Of a stretch of DNA of 5,257 nt, positions 1-4,550 are shown one piece after another. A program made the translations under genes and the position numbers. The notes beneath the pieces were generated by a model, which was not told where the DNA came from, did not search any database, and saw nothing but the letters and a program-made list of their open reading frames with translations. How positions within the stretch are numbered: position 1 is the first letter of the stretch; the number at the start of each line of letters is the position of its first letter. This stretch comes from Candidatus Yanofskybacteria bacterium RIFCSPHIGHO2_01_FULL_39_8b (GTDB lineage: Bacteria > Patescibacteriota > Minisyncoccia > 2-02-FULL-40-12 > GWA2-44-9): NCBI GenBank assembly GCA_001794015.1, contig MGIZ01000045.1, positions 1 to 5,257 of the forward strand. Direction: 5' to 3'.

Positions 1-112
1 TAACTGGAAAGTATTACCTTGTTTTAACCAACTCAAGGGAATCGATGTTTTCTCCAATAGATAAAATACGTGGATTATAATGGAATTAATGATAGTATAA
101 TTGTCACTAATC

Positions 113-121
113 TGTGGATAG
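113..121 (-). promoter_or_regulatory. Near-consensus DnaA box
   Basis: TGTGGATAG reads CTATCCACA on the minus strand, 8 of 9 matches to the bacterial DnaA box TTATCCACA. It faces the perfect box at 243-251, about 130 bp away. A weaker possible box (CGTGGATTA, two mismatches) lies at 69-77. Confidence 0.5.
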
Positions 122-146
122 GTGACACAATTCTTATTTTGGTGGC

Positions 147-180
147 AAACATTTTGGTGACAAATGTCACCAAAATGTTT
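147..180. repeat. Perfect inverted repeat with 15-bp arms
   Basis: The arms at 147-161 (AAACATTTTGGTGAC) and 166-180 are exact reverse complements separated by 4 bases (AAAT). The core GGTGACAAATGTCACC is a near-complete 16-bp palindrome, as expected for a dimeric DNA-binding protein. It is not followed by a T-tract, so it is a poor terminator. It sits between the two DnaA boxes and contains two of the GTGAC elements. Confidence 0.75.
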
Positions 181-242
181 AAAATTACTAGGAAAAACAC
201 TAATTTTTATAATTTTGGTGACACTAATTTTTTGGTGACAAG

Positions 243-251
243 TTATCCACA
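243..251 (+). promoter_or_regulatory. Perfect DnaA box TTATCCACA
   Basis: TTATCCACA is the exact high-affinity DnaA-binding consensus. It follows directly after a TTGGTGACA element and lies about 10 bp upstream of the -35 hexamer of the promoter at 261-289. With the inverted box at 113-121 and AT-rich surroundings it fits a DnaA-regulated promoter or part of oriC. One perfect 9-mer alone could be chance; the cluster makes that less likely. Confidence 0.55.
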
Positions 252-260
252 ATTAAATCC

Positions 261-289
261 TTGACTTTTTGTCACTATGGCACTAATAT
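261..289 (+). promoter_or_regulatory. Sigma70-type promoter TTGACT-17-TAATAT
   Basis: A -35 hexamer TTGACT (261-266) is separated by exactly 17 bp from a -10 hexamer TAATAT (284-289), giving a start near 296. The spacer contains one of the GTCAC elements, so a protein bound there would occlude the promoter. The first downstream product is the structured RNA at 354-479, not a gene. An alternative start is TTGCTG (307-312) with TAATAC (329-334), spacing 16, which would begin the transcript near 341. Confidence 0.5.
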
Positions 290-353
290 TAATTTAGATC
301 TTTATTTTGCTGGCACTTATTAATATTTTAATACTTGTTGGCTGATCTTTATT

Positions 354-479
354 GACCTCTGGCGAAATGGGTATTTCTAGTTCTAAACATGGAGTATCTA
401 TTTTGCCAGAGGTCTTCAAGGCCGCGGGCTCCAGCTTACCCACTTAGGGTTTTTCATGGGCATCCCGGCCTTTTGTTTT
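354..479 (+). ncRNA. Candidate structured RNA: 24-bp wobble helix plus terminator domain
   Basis: Bases 354-377 pair with 391-414 in an uninterrupted 24-bp helix with no mismatch and five G.U or U.G pairs (364/404, 369/399, 371/397, 374/394, 376/392). All five are allowed only if the plus strand is transcribed; on the minus strand they would be A/C mismatches. This strongly indicates a plus-strand RNA. A second domain at 420-470 closes with GGCCG/CGGCC and is followed by TTTTGTTTT. A strong promoter lies upstream at 261-289, so an RNA of roughly 125-180 nt is expected. I do not recognise the family: the SRP RNA GGAAG motif, the RNase P GAGGAAAGUCC motif and tmRNA ends are absent. It could be an independent small RNA or a terminating leader (attenuator or riboswitch) of the gene at 514. 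Confidence 0.6.
420..479 (+). terminator. Probable intrinsic terminator of the structured RNA
   Basis: GGCCG (420-424) pairs with CGGCC (466-470), extended by GGG (426-428) against TCC (463-465) past a bulged C425, and is followed directly by TTTTGTTTT. Inside the loop a small ACCC/GGGT hairpin (438-441/447-450) can form. CCCA (439-442) could instead pair with TGGG (457-460), so alternative folds are possible. It lies 35-40 bp upstream of the start at 514, as a leader terminator would. Confidence 0.5.
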
Positions 480-513
480 GCATTTTAATTTTTTACATGA
501 TATTCTTTTTTCC

Positions 514-786
514 ATGGACAGAGATGAACTTCAAAAATTAACAGACAACCTAAAAAAGGAATTAATTTCAATAGATAGCGAGTTGTCTGTCATTGCTTCT
601 AAAAATCCCCTGGTTAAGGACGATTTTGATGTTAAAGTTGAAGATTTGGGTCCTTCGACTGAAGATGCGGCTCAAGAAGCCGGAGAATTGGATAGATTAC
701 AAGCATTAGTGGATACTCTTGAGAGAAGAAGAAAAGAAATTGTTAGTATTTTAGAGAAAATAAAAAATGGAATATATGAAAAATAG
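514..786 (+). CDS. TraR/DksA-like coiled-coil protein without zinc finger
   Basis: This 90-aa acidic protein consists of two predicted helices (about 2-31 and 57-86) joined by a loop rich in Asp and Glu (DLGPSTEDAAQEAGELD). That is the layout of the coiled-coil half of TraR/DksA proteins, which enter the RNA polymerase secondary channel. Its end, LEKIKNGIYEK, matches the point where family members continue into a C4 zinc finger (typically NGTYGxC), but here TAG follows, and no zinc-finger codons are visible downstream in any frame. The polymerase role is therefore inferred from partial resemblance only. ATG 514 is preferred over an in-frame TTG at 478, which lies in the T-tail of the preceding terminator. 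No Shine-Dalgarno is visible, so initiation may be leaderless or weak. The yifB start lies 33 bp downstream, so the two are probably co-transcribed. Confidence 0.65.
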   Translation: MDRDELQKLTDNLKKELISIDSELSVIASKNPLVKDDFDVKVEDLGPSTEDAAQEAGELDRLQALVDTLERRRKEIVSILEKIKNGIYEK

Positions 787-800
787 GTTTTAATCTTTCC

Positions 801-806
801 AGGAGG
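801..806 (+). promoter_or_regulatory. Shine-Dalgarno AGGAGG of yifB
   Basis: AGGAGG at 801-806, within AGGAGGGGGA, lies 13 bases before TTG 820. The spacing is slightly long, but no ATG or GTG in frame fits better, and the protein N-terminus from this TTG matches the family. It is the only strong ribosome site in the window and fixes the TTG start. Confidence 0.65.
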
Positions 807-819
807 GGGATTAAATCGT

Positions 820-2382
820 TTGTCTGTTTCAATTTTTTCAGCCGCTCTTAGCGGAATTGATGCTAAAATTATCGAGGTTGAAGTGGATTCTAGCCCCGGA
901 ATCCACTCTTTTAATATTGTTGGTTTAGCTGATAAAGCCGTTCAGGAATCTAAAGAAAGAATAGGGTCAGCTATTAAAAATAGCGGATTCTTACCGCCTA
1001 AATCAAAAACCAAGAAAGTAACTGTTAATCTGGCTCCGGCTGATATCAAAAAAGAAGGACCGGCCTATGATTTACCCATTGCCCTTGGTTATCTTTTTGA
1101 AACCGGACAAATTAAGTTTGATTCCGTTGGGAGACTGATAACGGGCGAGCTGTCATTAGATGGTCGACTTAAACCCACATCGGGGATTTTAGCTATGGCC
1201 ATATTGGCGGCTAATCTGGGATTTGAAGAAATTATTGTTCCGCAAGTTAATTCTAAAGAGGCCGCTAGCATAGGTAAAATAAGGGTTATTGGGGCAGATA
1301 GCCTAGCTAATGTCGTAAATCATCTTAACAGAACAACCGTCATTTCCCCTACTACGTCTGATCATTCTCTAAAAATCGATCTTTATCCGGAATCTTTTAT
1401 TTCCATAAAAGGCCAAGAACTGGCTAAGAGAGCTCTGATTGTAGCTGCCGCCGGAGCCCATAACGTATTTATGTCCGGTCCTCCCGGAGCTGGAAAAACT
1501 ATCCTGGCTAAAGCATTAACTGATATTCTCCCGCCTCTTTCTTTTGGCGAAGCAATAGAAGTAACCAAAATATATAGCGCCTCCGGTCTTATTGATAGTC
1601 TGGCTCCTTTGTCTTTTTCGAGACCATTCAGGAACCCTCACCATACAACTTCTGCCGTTGCCATAGTCGGTGGCGGAAAACTTCCAAAACCTGGCGAAAT
1701 AAGCTTAGCCCATCGAGGAGTTCTTTTTCTGGATGAGTTGCCAGAATTTCCAAGAAATGTGTTAGAAGCCCTTAGGCAACCATTGGAAGATGGCCTAGTT
1801 ACCGTTTCTAGGGTTGCCGGATCTGTTAAACTACCCGCAAAATTCATGCTTGTCGGAGCCATGAATCCTTGCCCTTGCGGCAATTATGGCAGTCAAACAG
1901 CTGAGTGCATCTGCATGCCGTTTAGCATTCTTAAATACAGAAAAAAGGTTTCCGGTCCCCTTCTGGACAGAATAGATATACAGATAAATGTTCCGCGCGA
2001 AACAATAACCGCAGAAGCACGAAATGAGACGGAAGAAGAGAAAAAAGAAAGAGAAAAAACAAAGGAAATTATGAAAATTAAAGGGAAAATAGCTAAGGCC
2101 AGAGAGGTTCAATTGGCAAGATTCAAGGATATGGACATTTTTAGCAATTCAGAGATGAGCTATAAGAATGTTGAGAAGCTGTGTCTAGCTGAAAAAAGTG
2201 CCGTAAATATGCTTAAAAACACCATAAATAAAAGGGGATTATCTCTGCGAACTTATCACCGGACGCTCAAGGTAGCCCGTACCTGTGCTGATCTTGAAGG
2301 GGCTGAAACAGTTAAAGAAAGCCATGTTTTAGAAGCGTTGGGTTTTAGAATGAATGAGAAGATGCTTACGGAACTTGGATAA
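820..2382 (+). CDS. yifB: YifB/ComM family Mg-chelatase-like AAA+ ATPase
   Basis: At 520 aa this is full length for the YifB/ComM family. The N-terminal ChlI-like domain (about 1-170) carries the family phrases FNIVGLADKAVQESKERI (31-48) and VNLAPADIKKEGPAYDLPIALG (69-90). The AAA+ core has Walker A GPPGAGKT (220-227), the NPHHTTS motif (272-278), Walker B VLFLDELPEF (301-310; D305, E306), MNPCPCG (348-354) with a second Cys pair at 363 and 365 that could bind metal, and GPLLDRIDI (379-387) with Arg384. A lysine- and glutamate-rich helix (400-430) precedes the C-terminal domain containing LSLRTYHR. ComM is a hexameric branch-migration helicase that promotes integration of DNA during natural transformation; this function is taken from the family. 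The TTG start is fixed by the upstream AGGAGG. A parS-like palindrome overlaps codons 390-395. Confidence 0.95.
   Translation: MSVSIFSAALSGIDAKIIEVEVDSSPGIHSFNIVGLADKAVQESKERIGSAIKNSGFLPPKSKTKKVTVNLAPADIKKEGPAYDLPIALGYLFETGQIKFDSVGRLITGELSLDGRLKPTSGILAMAILAANLGFEEIIVPQVNSKEAASIGKIRVIGADSLANVVNHLNRTTVISPTTSDHSLKIDLYPESFISIKGQELAKRALIVAAAGAHNVFMSGPPGAGKTILAKALTDILPPLSFGEAIEVTKIYSASGLIDSLAPLSFSRPFRNPHHTTSAVAIVGGGKLPKPGEISLAHRGVLFLDELPEFPRNVLEALRQPLEDGLVTVSRVAGSVKLPAKFMLVGAMNPCPCGNYGSQTAECICMPFSILKYRKKVSGPLLDRIDIQINVPRETITAEARNETEEEKKEREKTKEIMKIKGKIAKAREVQLARFKDMDIFSNSEMSYKNVEKLCLAEKSAVNMLKNTINKRGLSLRTYHRTLKVARTCADLEGAETVKESHVLEALGFRMNEKMLTELG
1989..2004. promoter_or_regulatory. parS-like palindrome 1 (inside yifB)
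   Basis: TGTTCCGCGCGAAACA differs from the parS pattern TGTTnCACGTGAAACA at two positions only (A to G at 7 and T to C at 10). It lies within codons 390-395 (NVPRET), a place where parS sites are tolerated in other bacteria. It matches the intergenic copies at 2419 and 2938 in 15 and 14 of 16 positions. Confidence 0.45.
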
Positions 2383-2418
2383 AGATGAATAGAGACAGAT
2401 TTTCTCTACCTATTCGGA

Positions 2419-2434
2419 TGTTCCGCGCGGAACA
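2419..2434. promoter_or_regulatory. parS-like palindrome 2
   Basis: TGTTCCGCGCGGAACA is a perfect 16-bp palindrome between yifB and the terminator. Compared with the widespread parS form TGTTCCACGTGGAACA it differs only at the two symmetric positions 7 and 10 (A to G, T to C). No T-tract follows it on the plus strand, so it is not itself a terminator. A protein-binding site is the simplest reading. Confidence 0.55.
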
Positions 2435-2441
2435 AAAATAA

Positions 2442-2466
2442 AAAAGCGCCATTTTTAGCGCTTTTG
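2442..2466. terminator. Bidirectional intrinsic terminator between convergent genes
   Basis: AAAAGCGC (2442-2449) and GCGCTTTT (2458-2465) form an 8-bp stem with an 8-base loop. On the plus strand the stem ends in TTTT, terminating yifB. On the minus strand GCGC is followed by TTTTTTATTTTTG, a stronger U-tract, terminating the small-gene pair. The minus-strand stop codon (2455-2457) lies inside the loop. Confidence 0.8.
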
Positions 2467-2688
2467 CCATGTATCTACCACTCTTTCGTGATACTCAACT
2501 AATATCAGCCAATCCCAGGCGTATCGAGGGTCATTTTTATATATTTCAAACTTTTTCTTAGCTTCTTTGTCTTCAAGTGCGGTAAATAAACCAACAATGT
2601 GTTCTGCAATATCATGTCTGGATGCGATAACTTTGTAATTTTTATTTACTGGTTTATTGAGCAGATCATCTTCTATCTGACTTAGCAT
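2455..2688 (-). CDS. Unrecognised 77-aa protein, coupled to the RHH-like gene
   Basis: I do not recognise this protein. It is soluble by appearance, with mixed charge. It has an acidic, helical N-terminal part, a histidine pair in SRHDIAEHIVG (23-33), a lysine- and glutamate-rich helix (40-51) and a tryptophan-rich C-terminus (YAWDWLILVEYHERVVDTW, 56-74). No signal peptide or membrane segment is evident. Its ATG overlaps the end of the upstream gene by 7 bp (ATGCTAA), so translation is probably coupled, and it ends inside the terminator loop. The pairing of a small ribbon-helix-helix-like protein with a second small coupled gene is the usual layout of type II toxin-antitoxin modules. However, no toxin fold (RelE, PIN, MazF) can be identified here, so this remains only a possibility. 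Confidence 0.65.
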   Translation of the reverse strand: MLSQIEDDLLNKPVNKNYKVIASRHDIAEHIVGLFTALEDKEAKKKFEIYKNDPRYAWDWLILVEYHERVVDTWQKR

Positions 2689-2870
2689 TTGGGGTTGCCC
2701 GTTTTTGCTTTGTTTTCAAGTCTAAGAGAAATAACGCATCCCATCAGATTTTCTGCTGAAATTCCATATATTTTGCCAACTTTTTGGTATGTTTGGTATA
2801 TTTCTTCGGAAATTTCTATTTCAAGATACTTTCGAGGGTTTCTCTGTTTTTCGGCTTTTTTCTGGACCAT
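2682..2870 (-). CDS. Ribbon-helix-helix-like small DNA-binding protein
   Basis: This 62-aa protein has a basic N-terminus (KKAEKQRNPRK), a predicted beta strand with alternating side chains (KYLEIEIS, 14-21), a helix (EEIYQTYQKVGKIYG, 22-36), a turn (ISAE) and a second helix (NLMGCVISLRLE, 41-52). That order and spacing are typical of ribbon-helix-helix repressors and antitoxins of the Arc/CopG type, which bind DNA as dimers through the paired strands. The assignment rests on pattern only. A purine-rich AAGAAG lies about 8 bases before the ATG. The gene heads a two-gene minus-strand operon. A 16-bp palindrome sits just upstream of its putative -35 element and could be its own operator. Confidence 0.65.
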   Translation of the reverse strand: MVQKKAEKQRNPRKYLEIEISEEIYQTYQKVGKIYGISAENLMGCVISLRLENKAKTGNPKC

Positions 2871-2908
2871 AAATAATCTTCTTAAATTAAGGAACTAATC
2901 GCAGGCAA

Positions 2909-2937
2909 AAGTTAACAGATAATAATACAAAAGTCAA
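2909..2937 (-). promoter_or_regulatory. Possible promoter of the RHH operon
   Basis: On the minus strand TTGACT (2937-2932) is followed after 17 bp by TAACTT (2914-2909), a good -35 with a poor -10. TATTAT sequences between them could serve as a -10 with a different -35. The palindrome at 2938-2953 abuts the -35, so its ligand could affect transcription. Start selection is uncertain. Confidence 0.3.
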
Positions 2938-2953
2938 TGTTCCGTGCGGAACA
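2938..2953. promoter_or_regulatory. parS-like palindrome 3
   Basis: TGTTCCGTGCGGAACA has 7-bp perfect arms (TGTTCCG/CGGAACA) around a central TG. It differs from the copy at 2419 by one base at the centre. Together with that copy it brackets the two-gene minus-strand operon, and it sits directly upstream of the operon's putative -35. ParB binding, an RHH operator or a cassette boundary are the competing readings. Confidence 0.5.
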
Positions 2954-2997
2954 TTTTAGATTAGAATAGAACGAGCATAGCCATTCTCATTTTGAAT

Positions 2998-3184
2998 CCC
3001 TAGATTCGAATCTGGGGCAAGTGAGGAGACTATACCCTGAGGAGGAAATACGGAGGCAAAATTAGCCTAGTAATTTTGCCAGCTCGTAGTCTAGCGGCGC
3101 TTTAACCCACTAAGTCTTTGTAGTACTTAAGATTCGGTTTTCGCTTAAAGAAACTGAATGTAGTCCGAGTCAGGGTACGGTCTC
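2998..3184 (+). ncRNA. Gene-free structured region, candidate RNA of unknown family
   Basis: This stretch has no plausible gene but several strong pairings. CCCTAGAT (2998-3005) pairs with ATCTGGGG (3010-3017). A long-range 15-bp helix joins 3026-3040 to 3170-3184 with one mismatch (3032/3178) and one U.G. GGCAAAATTA (3055-3064) pairs perfectly with 3071-3080. ATTCGGTTT (3132-3140) pairs with AAACTGAAT (3151-3159) with one G.U. A weaker stem joins 3111-3115 and 3125-3129. Together they form a closed multibranch fold of about 160 nt. Most wobble pairs favour the plus strand, though the evidence is mixed. TAGAAT (2962-2967) could be a -10, with no clear -35, and no terminator is visible. As the region lies 3' of the minus-strand peptidase gene, a 3' UTR element is the alternative. 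Confidence 0.4.
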
Positions 3185-3211
3185 TCTGAAGAAGATTTAT
3201 TGATGAGGTAA

Positions 3212-3220
3212 GGTGGATAA
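3212..3220 (-). promoter_or_regulatory. Isolated near-consensus DnaA box
   Basis: GGTGGATAA reads TTATCCACC on the minus strand, 8 of 9 matches to the DnaA box. It is isolated from the cluster at 113-251 and may be chance. Confidence 0.2.
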
Positions 3221-3243
3221 AAAATGAGAAGGGTAAAAGCAAA

Positions 3244-4428
3244 CTAGTACCTGGCCAGAGGATTACGAGCGCCATGAACCTCGAAGTGCAAATGACAGCC
3301 CGTAGAACGCCCCGTAGAGCCCATTAGAGCGATCATTTGGCCCCTTTGGGCATATTCCCCTATTGAGATCAAAAGTTTTGTAGCGTGGGCATATAACGTC
3401 TCTGTGCCGTTTGAATGAATCAGCTTAACAAATTTGCCGAATCCCCCATTATATCCGGTTCCATCAGCTATGGCGACAGATCCGTTAGCGGCGGCATAAA
3501 TAGGCGTTCCGCATGAATTTGCTATATCTACGCCGTTGCGACCATGAATTCTGCCCCAGTTATAGCCATTGGCAGGCTGCATGAAATAATCACTGAGATT
3601 AGGTAAATAGCCAAATCTTTTTACAGTTGCATTATTAGTTATTGAGGCCACATATGTTGATTTTATCTGTCCATCCGGAACAATAATTTCACCCCCCACC
3701 TGAAGTTCTCCGCTCTGTGGAAGACTGTTGAACTCTATTATTTTACTCTCTTCAGCGCTATATTTTTTAGCAATAGAAGCAATAGTATCGTTTTTCTTTA
3801 CCCAATGAATAACTCCTGAAACCGGAGGTATTTTTAGTGTTTGGCCGGGTGAAATGCTGTCAGCATCTTTAAGTTGATTTGCCCATATAAGCGAATTAAC
3901 GCTTACCCCATAATCTGAAGCTATGAATGATAACAGGTCGCCCGTTTGTACGGTATATTCGGTTATCTGATTTCTCTTAAAACCACCGGTTTCCATATAG
4001 TCAGTACTTATCGGGCTATGGGCCATTAAAGAATTCTCATTAACGGGATTTGGCGTTATTTCTGTTTCTTGTCCTCCTCGGCCTAAATTATCGGTATTTA
4101 AAGCAGCCAAAGTACTTATATCGGCTAACTGGGCTGGTATTTGAGTATAATCAGCAAAAGAGACAGATGTCTCCTCAACATATTCCTCAATCAGATTAGC
4201 AAAAATAGTCGGCTGGCCTTCGCCAGTGGATCCTTTAAGCATCAACATAAAAAATACAAGAACTAATGTTCCCCAAAACCAAAAAAAATCACTTTTGGCA
4301 AAGCTGGCTATTTTTTTTACTCTTAATACTCTTCCGACAGTTCTAAAAAGAGATTCTCTGTAATTTTTATAATAAGCGCTAATATGATTAAAGGTTAAAA
4401 TTCTATATTTTAAGCCTAAAAATGACAA
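3244..4428 (-). CDS. Membrane-anchored LysM-LysM-M23 peptidoglycan endopeptidase
   Basis: This 394-aa protein has a basic N-terminus and a single hydrophobic segment (about 48-64, FFWFWGTLVLVFFMLML), predicting an inner-membrane anchor with the rest outside. A linker rich in Thr, Asn and Glu leads to two LysM peptidoglycan-binding modules (about 157-200, starting EYTVQTGDLLSFIA, and 208-251, starting HWVKKNDTIASIA). A C-terminal M23 domain (about 284-390) follows. Its metal and catalytic residues are visible: His295 and Asp301 in IHGRNGVD, His348 in LYAHA, and His379 and His381 in GCHLHFE. It should cleave peptide cross-links during growth or division. The TTG at 4428 directly follows an in-frame TAG and is the only conventional start codon before the membrane segment, but has no clear Shine-Dalgarno, so the exact N-terminus is uncertain. 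It is divergent from yraN. Confidence 0.9.
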   Translation of the reverse strand: MSFLGLKYRILTFNHISAYYKNYRESLFRTVGRVLRVKKIASFAKSDFFWFWGTLVLVFFMLMLKGSTGEGQPTIFANLIEEYVEETSVSFADYTQIPAQLADISTLAALNTDNLGRGGQETEITPNPVNENSLMAHSPISTDYMETGGFKRNQITEYTVQTGDLLSFIASDYGVSVNSLIWANQLKDADSISPGQTLKIPPVSGVIHWVKKNDTIASIAKKYSAEESKIIEFNSLPQSGELQVGGEIIVPDGQIKSTYVASITNNATVKRFGYLPNLSDYFMQPANGYNWGRIHGRNGVDIANSCGTPIYAAANGSVAIADGTGYNGGFGKFVKLIHSNGTETLYAHATKLLISIGEYAQRGQMIALMGSTGRSTGCHLHFEVHGARNPLARY

Positions 4429-4449
4429 CTACAACCGTAAAAAGCAAAA

Positions 4450-4466
4450 ATTCTCGCAACGAGAAT
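4450..4466 (-). terminator. Hairpin with T-rich tail in the peptidase gene leader
   Basis: ATTCTCG (4450-4456) and CGAGAAT (4460-4466) are perfect 7-bp arms around three bases. On the minus strand the stem is followed by TTTTTGCTTTTT, which has the form of a short intrinsic terminator. It lies 20-40 bases before the TTG start of the minus-strand peptidase gene, so it could attenuate it. It could equally be an operator in the divergent promoter region. Confidence 0.35.
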
Positions 4467-4475
4467 GACAGAATT

Positions 4476-4505
4476 AAAGTAGCATTTTAGGTTTACTTGT
4501 GTCAA
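4476..4505 (-). promoter_or_regulatory. Promoter of the M23 peptidase gene
   Basis: On the minus strand TTGACA (4505-4500), a perfect -35, is followed after 18 bp by TACTTT (4481-4476), preceded by TGC as in an extended -10. The start would be near 4469, giving a leader of about 40 nt that contains the hairpin at 4450-4466. A second TTGACA lies at 4518-4513. Confidence 0.45.
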
Positions 4506-4550
4506 TATATCTTGTCAACACCCATAAACCTACAACTAACAACTTATGCT

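Larger units (their letters stand above)
103..275. repeat. Cluster of GTGAC/GTCAC elements, possible iterons of an origin or operators
   Basis: Seven copies of the pentamer GTGAC or its complement occur in about 170 bp, at 103-107, 122-126, 157-161, 166-170, 218-222, 235-239 and 271-275. Four belong to the longer element TTGGTGAC (154-161, 215-222, 232-239, and inverted at 166-173). Spacing is irregular (35, 61 and 17 bp between the plus-oriented copies), so this is not a simple tandem array. The DnaA boxes are interleaved with these elements. What is seen is the repetition. That it is a set of protein-binding sites for replication initiation or transcription control is inference. A family of binding sites for an unknown regulator of the promoter at 261-289 is the main alternative. 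Confidence 0.6.

Noticed and set aside
2..64. Open frame entering from the left edge and ending in TAA (20 residues)
   Set aside because: It could be the C-terminus of an upstream gene, but 20 residues without a recognisable motif are too few to support a call.
70..264. 64-codon plus-strand open frame through the repeat region
   Set aside because: It spans the GTGAC repeats and DnaA boxes, starts with a non-ATG codon, has no ribosome site, and reads as low-complexity Ile/Asn/Thr repeats from the DNA elements.
297..353. Direct repeat GATCTTTATT at 297-306 and 344-353
   Set aside because: Only 10 bp in AT-rich DNA with two copies; may be chance and no function can be argued.
1089..2112. Several minus-strand open frames within yifB
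   Set aside because: They lie entirely opposite a full-length conserved gene and show no motifs or ribosome sites of their own.
2689..2898. 69-codon plus-strand frame opposite the RHH-like gene
   Set aside because: It is antisense to a better gene with coupled partner and terminator; its composition (Phe, Ile, Ser, Tyr-rich) is typical of a shadow frame.
2998..3184. tmRNA or tRNA, suggested by GATTCGAATC and a possible tag-like frame ending in LAAL-stop
   Set aside because: There is no acceptor stem, no CCA end, no consistent anticodon arm, and the TTCGAAT segment is part of a simple palindrome.
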